Below, one piece after another: positions 51,687 through 57,100 of a DNA stretch of 57,100 nt. The notes below the pieces were generated by a model. The model did not search any database and was not told the origin of the DNA. It saw nothing but the letters and a program-made list of their open reading frames with translations. Numbering within the stretch: the first letter of the stretch is position 1; each line of letters opens with the position of its first letter. The stretch covers positions 1 to 57,100 of the forward strand of contig JAIRWC010000019.1 of the NCBI GenBank assembly GCA_031253495.1, written 5' to 3'. The stretch comes from Oscillospiraceae bacterium (lineage in GTDB: Bacteria > Bacillota > Clostridia > Oscillospirales > Ruminococcaceae). The position numbers and the translations under genes are program-made.

Positions 51687-52031
51687 TCAACCGTTTATCT
51701 TAATTTTTAAACTCACCGGCGTTCGAAACGCCCGAAAAGACGGCGCGGCGACGCCCGCCGCCGAAACCGCCGCGAAAACGGCGGCCGCGAACGCGACGCG
51801 CTTAAAAACCGCGGTAAACATCTTCAGCAAATCCCCCGCGATTTGGATATAAGCGCAAGCCGAGCAGCCCCCGTCCCGGTCGTTTTGGTCGTGTTCATGC
51901 CCCGCACAGGCAAAAACGCTTATCCGCGAAAAGAGGGGGAATATCAACAGGCACAGCGCAAGCGCGAGGGCAAGCGCCGTTTTGGCGTTTGTCCCCCCGT
52001 TTTTTGCCGTAACCCGCGAAAAAACGTTCAC
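51687..52031 (-). CDS. Small membrane protein with His/Cys/Asp metal-ligand-rich loop
   Basis: 114 residues from GTG at 52031. Two hydrophobic segments (about 18-42 and 74-96) flank a loop ACAGHEHDQNDRDGGCSACA, rich in His, Asp and Cys. Small proteins with a similar H-x-C/D-C-x-x-C loop are common beside zinc transporters in Firmicutes. The GTG overlaps the bioY stop (GTGA), so it is co-translated with bioY, and the znu genes follow 104 bases downstream. The role is unknown; metal binding is inference. Confidence 0.6.
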   Translation of the reverse strand: MNVFSRVTAKNGGTNAKTALALALALCLLIFPLFSRISVFACAGHEHDQNDRDGGCSACAYIQIAGDLLKMFTAVFKRVAFAAAVFAAVSAAGVAAPSFRAFRTPVSLKIKING

Positions 52032-52588
52032 AAGTTCTCCCCCTCAAGCCTCGCCGCGTCAATCCTGCGCGCCAACGCGGCGCATATAACCGTCTTAACC
52101 GCGTCCGGAACCAAAAACGGCAGGACGCACAAAACGAAAGCCTGAACAATCCCCGAACCGGTAACCAGCATAAACCACGGCAGACCGACGGCGTAGGTCG
52201 CCGCCCACCCCGCGTACATACCCAAAAACAACGCGGGATAAGACCGCCCGAAGCGTTCGATAACCAGCCCCGCGACAAAAGCGGCGAAGACGTATCCCGC
52301 TATGAAGCCGCCCGTAGGTCCGGCGATTTTTCCCAAGCCGCCCTCAAACCCCGAAAAAACGGGAACGCCCGCCGCCCCCAACGCGACGAAAACCGCTTGG
52401 CTTGCCGCCGCCCTCTTCGCGCCGAGAACCGCCGCCGATAAAAATACCGAAATATGCGTCAGCCCGACGGGGACGGGCCCCACCGGAATGACCCAAGGGG
52501 ACGCCGCCGCCGAAACCGCCGCGAAAACGGCGCACAAAACAAGCGTCCGCGTTCGGTTTATTTTCGCTCTTTCCCGCATAAATCCCAC
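52028..52588 (-). CDS. bioY: Biotin ECF transporter S component
   Basis: 186 residues from GTG at 52588 (AAGGA five bases upstream); an ATG nine bases further in is also possible. Six TM helices. BioY features: VPVGLTHISVFLSAAVLGAKRAAASQAVFVALGAAGVPVFSGFEGGLGKIAGPTGGFIAGYVFAAF. It binds biotin and works with the shared energy module (EcfAAT), not encoded here. It lies after birA on the same strand, which supports the biotin role and fits the biotin enzymes at 0-11 kb. Confidence 0.94.
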   Translation of the reverse strand: MGFMRERAKINRTRTLVLCAVFAAVSAAASPWVIPVGPVPVGLTHISVFLSAAVLGAKRAAASQAVFVALGAAGVPVFSGFEGGLGKIAGPTGGFIAGYVFAAFVAGLVIERFGRSYPALFLGMYAGWAATYAVGLPWFMLVTGSGIVQAFVLCVLPFLVPDAVKTVICAALARRIDAARLEGENL

Positions 52589-52631
52589 ACCAATCCTTAT
52601 ACCGTCCCTTATTTAACGCCGTTAACGCGAT

Positions 52632-53366
52632 TTAAAGCCTAACCGAGATTTCCCCCGATGAAAGGGCTTCACTCGTTCCGTCGGCCGTCCTCACCATCAG
52701 CCGCCCCGCGCCGTCTATGTCCTCGGCGAACGCCGCGTATTCCCCGGCGGGGGCGATAACCGTAACCTCGCGCCCTATTACGGCGGAAAGGCGCCTGTAT
52801 TCCGCCATAACGTCTTCATAAGGGGTTTTGTCGGGGAAATCGGCGAAAGCGCCGATTAAATACCCGATAAGGCGGTCTTTAACGTCCTTTTTCAACCGCG
52901 CGTCCGCCCCGTCGGGAAAAATCGCGCCCGCCGAGCGGCGCAGCCCTTCCGGAAAACCGCCGTCGAGGGCGACGTTAATCCCCACCCCCAAAATAACCGC
53001 GCCGTCGCCCGGAACGGCCTCGGTAAGTATTCCGCATATTTTCTTCCCGTCCAAAAGGACGTCGTTGACCCATTTTATCCGGCAATCGCGCCCCGCCGCC
53101 GCCCGAACGGCGTCGCATACGACGACCGCCGCCGCCGTGGTAATCGCCGCCGCCGTAACGGCGAAACGCGGACGCAGGACAAAACTCATAAAAACGCCGC
53201 CCTCGCAGGAATAAAAGCCCCTGCCGCGCCTGCCGCGCCCCGCCGTCTGGCTGTCGGCGATGATTACCGTCGCGCGCGGCGCGCCGTTTTTCGCCTTTTC
53301 CTTCGCCGTTTCGTTGGTGGAGGCGAGCGCGTCGTATCTGTATACGCCGCCTTTTTCAATCACCAC
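52632..53366 (-). CDS. birA: Biotin--[acetyl-CoA carboxylase] ligase, without HTH domain
   Basis: 244 residues from GTG at 53366. It attaches biotin to AccB and to the carrier at 9.3 kb. Motifs: GRGRRGRGFYSCEGGVFMSFVLRP (biotinyl-AMP binding), KWVNDVLLDGKKICGILTEA, VILGVGINVA. It lacks the N-terminal winged helix of the bifunctional form, so it cannot act as the bioY repressor. The start overlaps the sugar-binding gene stop by seven bases and has no SD, so translation is coupled. Confidence 0.93.
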   Translation of the reverse strand: MVIEKGGVYRYDALASTNETAKEKAKNGAPRATVIIADSQTAGRGRRGRGFYSCEGGVFMSFVLRPRFAVTAAAITTAAAVVVCDAVRAAAGRDCRIKWVNDVLLDGKKICGILTEAVPGDGAVILGVGINVALDGGFPEGLRRSAGAIFPDGADARLKKDVKDRLIGYLIGAFADFPDKTPYEDVMAEYRRLSAVIGREVTVIAPAGEYAAFAEDIDGAGRLMVRTADGTSEALSSGEISVRL

Positions 53367-54463
53367 GCGAAATCGGCTTCATCATAATATCCGGTGTCGA
53401 TAAGCGCGCTTTTAACGTTGTCCCTGTCCACCGCGACGACCGCCGTCTGCTTGGAGGGAACGCTCTTCTTCCCGTTGTCGTAATCGGCGGGGGCGCTCAC
53501 GGAATCGCCTTTTATAATGGCAATCGCCATATCCATGGCGTCGTTCGCGAGGGTTCTGGTATCCTTGAACACCGTCATGGACTGCTTCCCGTCGATGACG
53601 TACTGCACGGATTCTTTCTCCGCGTCTTGCCCGGTAATTACGAAACTGCCGACGTTAACCGCCAAGACGTCGGCAATCGCGCGGGCGGCGCCGTCGTTCG
53701 GCGCCAAGACGAAAACATGCTTCTTGTCCTCGGCCGACGCGCTCGTCATATTCGCCTCGGCAAGGTTTTTCGCCGTGTTAAAGTCCCAGTTGGTCGAAAT
53801 CTGACCGATAATCTCAGCCAAATCGTCGCGGCTTAATTCCGCCTTGTCCCGAAGCGCGGCGGCTTTGGAAGAGTTCTTGATTACGAACGTGCCGTCCGCT
53901 ATCTTCGGCTGCAAAACGCTCCACGCCCCCTCGAAGAACAAAAAGGCGTTATTGTCGGACGCCGCCCCCGCGTAAAGGTAAAGCGGGTTCCCGCTGCCGG
54001 ACGCGTTGTCCGCAAGGTACCGCCCTTGCGTCTCGCCCACGGAAACGCTGTCAAAGGTTACGTAATAATCCACCGCGTCGGTTCCCATAATCAAACGGTC
54101 GTAAGATATAACCGTAACGCCCTTGGCTTTCGCGGCTTCAACCGCGGGACCGGCGGCGTCCGCCGTCTGCGGGCAGATTATCAGCACTTGAATACCCTTT
54201 TCAAGCAACGCCTCGACGTTTTGCTTTTCGGTCGCGGTCTCCCCGTGGCTGAACATAACTTCGACCGTGTAGTCGGTAGCCCCGATTACTTCCATAAACT
54301 TAGCCTCGTCTTGGAGCCATCGCGGCTCTTCCCTTGTGGGCAAGACGACGCCTATGTTCACGGAACCGGAATCCGAGCCGGAATTTCCGTCGCAGCCGGT
54401 CGAGGCGGCCGTGAAACCGAGCGTGAGGACGACCGCCAGAAAAAACGATAATTTCTTTTTCAT
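53360..54463 (-). CDS. Sugar ABC transporter substrate-binding lipoprotein (ChvE/XylF-like), orphan
   Basis: 367 residues from the ATG at 54463, eight bases after AAGGAAAGG. Signal peptide with lipobox TGC near residue 24, then a periplasmic-binding fold: IGVVLPTREEPRWLQDEAKFMEVI, IQVLIICPQTADAAGPAVEAAKAKGVTVISYDRLIMGTDAVDYYVTFD and VFVLAPNDGAARAIADVL. The nearest type is the ChvE group, which binds xylose, glucose or other aldoses. No ATPase or permease gene is next to it in this window; birA follows with an overlap. Confidence 0.88.
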   Translation of the reverse strand: MKKKLSFFLAVVLTLGFTAASTGCDGNSGSDSGSVNIGVVLPTREEPRWLQDEAKFMEVIGATDYTVEVMFSHGETATEKQNVEALLEKGIQVLIICPQTADAAGPAVEAAKAKGVTVISYDRLIMGTDAVDYYVTFDSVSVGETQGRYLADNASGSGNPLYLYAGAASDNNAFLFFEGAWSVLQPKIADGTFVIKNSSKAAALRDKAELSRDDLAEIIGQISTNWDFNTAKNLAEANMTSASAEDKKHVFVLAPNDGAARAIADVLAVNVGSFVITGQDAEKESVQYVIDGKQSMTVFKDTRTLANDAMDMAIAIIKGDSVSAPADYDNGKKSVPSKQTAVVAVDRDNVKSALIDTGYYDEADFAW

Positions 54464-54552
54464 AAACATGACCTTTCCTTTCTTGCGTCAGGCGCGAAAC
54501 CGCCGCGCCAAACGCCGTTAAATAAATTTTCGCCGAGGAAGCGCGCCCGCGT

Positions 54553-54819
54553 TCACCGCGTGTCAACCGTTAACTGCATGGCTGTTTTTTCCGTGCCGTC
54601 AATCGGAATTACCGTAAACGCGGGGCGGCAAATCAAATCGACCTTTTCCGCCTCCATATAAACGCGGGCAATCGCGATTGCCTTAACCGCCTGATTTGTC
54701 GCGCCGGCGCCGACCGCTTGGATTTCGGCTCTCCCGCCCTCCCTGATTATGGCGGCGATGGCGCCCGCCACCAATTTCGGCATCGACCTTGCCGAAACCT
54801 TGACAATTTCCGTGTTCAT
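54553..54819 (-). CDS. spoVS: Stage V sporulation protein S
   Basis: 88 residues, nearly the length of B. subtilis SpoVS (86). VSARSMPKLVAGAIAAIIREGGRAEIQAVGAGATNQAVKAIAIARVYMEAEKVDLICRPAFTVIPIDGTEKTAMQLTV is the Alba-like family signature. It helps cells to pass stage V of sporulation. It follows ymdB, as in Bacillus. Confidence 0.96.
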   Translation of the reverse strand: MNTEIVKVSARSMPKLVAGAIAAIIREGGRAEIQAVGAGATNQAVKAIAIARVYMEAEKVDLICRPAFTVIPIDGTEKTAMQLTVDTR

Positions 54820-54837
54820 AACCGCGTGGCCCCCCTG

Positions 54838-55602
54838 TTAAATATTTTGCGCAATCCTCTTTATTGAAACGGCCCTGCCGCTTGAAACGTCTATTTCCAC
54901 CGTTACCGCGTTGACTTCGCATTCCCCTTCGGCGGGAAAATACTTTTGCGGATAATAACGTATGAATTTTTCAACCATGTTTTTTTCCGCGCCGATTATC
55001 GAATCCGACGCGCCCGTCATTCCGACGTCGGTGATATAGGCGGTGCCGCCGACAATCCGCTCGTCGGCGGTTTGCACGTGGGTATGCGTTCCCAAAACCG
55101 CGCTCACCCTCCCCCGCAGAAAACGGCCCATCGCTTTCTTTTCGGCGGTGGCTTCCGCGTGGAAATCCACGATTATATTTTTCGCGCCCGATTTTCGCAG
55201 CAAGGCGTCGGCGCATTTGAACGGGTTGTCGCAGGGCGGCATATACGTCGCGCCCATCAGGTTGATTACCGTCAGCGCGCAATACCCGAAATCGACGGTG
55301 AAAACGCCCGCGCCGGGACAGTCGTCCCCGAAGTTCGCCGGGCGCAGAACGTTGCGGCGCTCTTCAAACGCGGCGTCCATTTCTTTCCTTTTGAAAGCGT
55401 GGTTGCCCGTGGTAATCACGTCCGCGCCCATGTCGAACAGCATTTTCGCGGAATGGGGGGTTATGCCGTTGCCGTCGGAAGAATTTTCGCCGTTTATTAT
55501 CACAAGCTCCGTTCCCTCCGACAGTTTTATGCCGGGCAGGGCTTTCCCGAGTTTGGCGGCCGCCTTTTGCCCCACGACGTCGCCGATAAAAAGTACCTTC
55601 AT
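54838..55602 (-). CDS. ymdB: YmdB-type metallophosphoesterase
   Basis: 254 residues. GDVVGQ near residue 7, NGENSSDGNGIT, ITTGNHAFKRKE, DFHAEATAEKKAMG and GTHTHVQTADERI give the metal site of the TIGR00282/YmdB family, which hydrolyses 2',3'-cyclic nucleotides and controls biofilm against motility genes in B. subtilis. The SD AAAGGAG follows a GC-rich hairpin shared with the HAD gene leader. spoVS comes next, 18 bases on. Confidence 0.93.
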   Translation of the reverse strand: MKVLFIGDVVGQKAAAKLGKALPGIKLSEGTELVIINGENSSDGNGITPHSAKMLFDMGADVITTGNHAFKRKEMDAAFEERRNVLRPANFGDDCPGAGVFTVDFGYCALTVINLMGATYMPPCDNPFKCADALLRKSGAKNIIVDFHAEATAEKKAMGRFLRGRVSAVLGTHTHVQTADERIVGGTAYITDVGMTGASDSIIGAEKNMVEKFIRYYPQKYFPAEGECEVNAVTVEIDVSSGRAVSIKRIAQNI

Positions 55603-55621
55603 ATTCCTCGCGCTCCTTTGC

Positions 55622-55645
55622 CGCCGGCGGTTCGCCGATTAAACG
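55622..55645 (-). repeat. Short hairpin repeat in the ymdB leader (copy 2 of 2)
   Basis: One mismatch from the copy at 19502-19525 (CGCCGGCGGTTCGCCGATTA and following bases). It overlaps the stop of the glycosyltransferase gene and lies just before the ymdB SD. Confidence 0.5.
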
Positions 55646-57100
55646 GATTTACCCGATAACGCGCCTATCGCTTCCGCGTAGGAGGCGCATTCCGACGCGG
55701 CGGCCTCATACGCCGAAGCGTCCCCGTTTCGCGCCAGCGACGCGTAATACCCGAAACGGACCAATTCCGGCAGCGAGGAAACGTCGGAATCGTTGAGCAA
55801 GTCCGGGTTATAGACGTTAGCGACGTAAAGCGCGGTGAAGTGGGCGAAGCGTTCGTATAGAAGCGCGCGGTCTTTCGGCGGGATGGAGTTCGCGCTGATG
55901 AGCGCGCCCGAAAACGCCGTTACCGCCCAATATAGGGCGCCCGCGTCCCCGTCAAAGTATTCCGGCAGACAATAGGAAAGGGTCGCATCCGCGTAATCGC
56001 ACAGCCGATTTTTCAACGCCTCGATGACGTCGTTAATCCGCTCCGCTTCAAACGAAAGGAAATTATCGCGTATATATTCGGCGGCTTTCGGATAATCCCC
56101 CGCGTTTATCAGGGTTTCGCAATAACGCGCCTTCGCCGCCGAGAGCTTTTCCTCGGAAGAATACTCGACGCATATGGCGTTTAACGGTTCGCGGTCAAGC
56201 TTTCCTTCGCCGTTAAGCTCGCAGTATTCAAAGTATTCGTCGAATACCGCCAAGGCTTCGCCGTAACGTTCCAAGGATATGAGCGCGTCGGCCTTCAGGC
56301 GGCACAAGTCGATGAGCAGCACGTCTTTTTTCTTGAACCTGTCCGTATACTCGACGGCGAGACTCAGCGCTTTCGCGTGGTCGCCCCCGCTTGTCGCGTC
56401 GCGTATGGCCGTTAAGAATACCGGGGCCGAAAAATTGGTGTTGATTTTCCGCGCCGCCTTTAACGCCCTGTCCAAATATTCCGCGCGCTCGTCCCCCGAC
56501 ATCCCCGGCAGTATCTGGTAGAGGAGGCGCACGCTGTCCGGAGTGTTTTCAAGCTCCCGCAAAAGCAAGGACAGGTTCCTCTCCTTTTTTTGTTCGCGGC
56601 GTTTTTCGTCGTCGTACAAATAGCCGTAATGCGTCGCGAACGTCTTAAAATCGTAACGCGGCGGCGAAAGCGGCGTGAGATTTTCATGTACGGAACCGAC
56701 GAAGCGCAGATTCCCCGAACGCCTCCCTATGCGGCGGGGGGCGAAATCATAGCTGTCCCCCGCGCCTATTAAATTTTTAACGACGTATGACGCGCTGTTA
56801 TATTTCTTCCGCGTTTCCGCGTCACCGAAGAAACCTGACATCTCGCTTAAATCCTCGTCGAAGATTTCGTCCGCGTCAAGGAACATGAACCATTCGCCCC
56901 CGCACTTCTCCAATCCGAAGTTGCGGGCGGCCGAAAAGTCGTCGGCCCAGTCGAAACGGTACACCTTGTCGGTGAAGCGTCCGGCGATTTCGACGGTTTT
57001 GTCCGTCGAGCCGGTATCGACGATTATAAGCTCGCTTGAAACCGCGTCTAAAAGCGGCTTCAACGCTAAAAGGCATTTTTCGAGGTATTTTTCCTCGTTT
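55639..57100 (-). CDS. Family 2 glycosyltransferase with C-terminal TPR-like region (5' end outside window)
   Basis: At least 486 residues. The frame is open to the window edge; its first visible residues are NEEKYLEKCLLALKP, so the true start (expected just before, as MIVKNEE-like) is missing. The GT2 core has ELIIVDTGSTDKTVEIA, FDWADDFSAARNFGLEKCGGEWFMFLDADE (DXD-like) and VHENLTP. Helical repeats from about 180 on look like TPRs. It is like SunS/TPR-containing transferases of Clostridia, some of which decorate flagellin or S-layer proteins or peptides. Acceptor unknown. Confidence 0.88.
   Translation of the reverse strand, partial: NEEKYLEKCLLALKPLLDAVSSELIIVDTGSTDKTVEIAGRFTDKVYRFDWADDFSAARNFGLEKCGGEWFMFLDADEIFDEDLSEMSGFFGDAETRKKYNSASYVVKNLIGAGDSYDFAPRRIGRRSGNLRFVGSVHENLTPLSPPRYDFKTFATHYGYLYDDEKRREQKKERNLSLLLRELENTPDSVRLLYQILPGMSGDERAEYLDRALKAARKINTNFSAPVFLTAIRDATSGGDHAKALSLAVEYTDRFKKKDVLLIDLCRLKADALISLERYGEALAVFDEYFEYCELNGEGKLDREPLNAICVEYSSEEKLSAAKARYCETLINAGDYPKAAEYIRDNFLSFEAERINDVIEALKNRLCDYADATLSYCLPEYFDGDAGALYWAVTAFSGALISANSIPPKDRALLYERFAHFTALYVANVYNPDLLNDSDVSSLPELVRFGYYASLARNGDASAYEAAASECASYAEAIGALSGKSV

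Noticed and set aside
51589-51688. GATAACCTCC and GGAGGTTATATC as an inverted repeat operator pair
   Set aside because: One half is simply the SD of znuA; the 80-base distance makes a common operator unlikely.

Overview
The window reads as chromosomal DNA from a spore-forming anaerobic Firmicute, most likely class Clostridia (an Oscillospirales-like lineage is my guess). The evidence is the sporulation genes spoVS and ytfJ, the map-KOW-infA-rpmJ gene order, AddAB instead of RecBCD, an [FeFe]-hydrogenase-like protein, strong Shine-Dalgarno (SD) sites and TTGACA/TATAAT-type promoters. No rRNA, tRNA or CRISPR array was seen. Both ends cut through a gene (accC at the left, a glycosyltransferase at the right).

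Layout. 1-3.2 kb: fatty-acid initiation genes (accC, accD, accA, acpP) with an HPP-family membrane protein between accC and accD. 3.3-8 kb: a GGDEF-EAL protein, scpB, a DUF2953 protein, ytfJ and an RluB-type pseudouridine synthase. 8-11.1 kb: a biotin-dependent triad (carboxyltransferase, biotin carrier, OadA/5S-like subunit) with its own promoter, closed by a strong bidirectional terminator. 11.1-18.4 kb: an accessory region with a MerR regulator, an orphan phage portal gene, a hybrid histidine kinase, an orphan terminase large subunit and an InsA-like zinc-finger protein. 18.4-19.5 kb: GtrA and a HAD phosphatase.

19.5-36.1 kb, all on the minus strand: the complete S10-spc-alpha ribosomal superoperon from rpsJ to rplQ, with secY, adk, map, a KOW protein and infA. 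It starts at a textbook promoter with a stem-loop at the predicted 5' end of the transcript and ends at a clear hairpin. 36.2-38.7 kb: an ECF sigma factor and a probable membrane anti-sigma partner. 38.8-47.5 kb: a five-gene operon of DRTGG-like protein, RsbW-like ATPase, [FeFe]-hydrogenase-like sensor, addB and addA. 47.6-52.6 kb: a secreted lipoprotein, a zinc/manganese ABC transporter (znuA-znuC-znuB) with an OB-like lipoprotein, a small metal-ligand-rich protein and bioY. 52.6-57.1 kb: birA, an orphan sugar-binding lipoprotein, spoVS, ymdB and the glycosyltransferase. BirA and BioY fit with the biotin enzymes at the other end of the window.

The most striking observation is a repeated intercistronic module found three times, directly before accD, rplF and addA. 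Each copy has an SD-like purine run, a 16-codon open frame (MPRFSLSFARGEAARS in two copies), a TAA stop and, exactly two bases later, the ATG of the downstream gene, which has no SD of its own at normal spacing. The rplF and addA copies differ at only four of 51 bases, all in synonymous third codon positions. This suggests a translated leader peptide under selection that feeds ribosomes into unrelated genes. I know of no described system that matches it.
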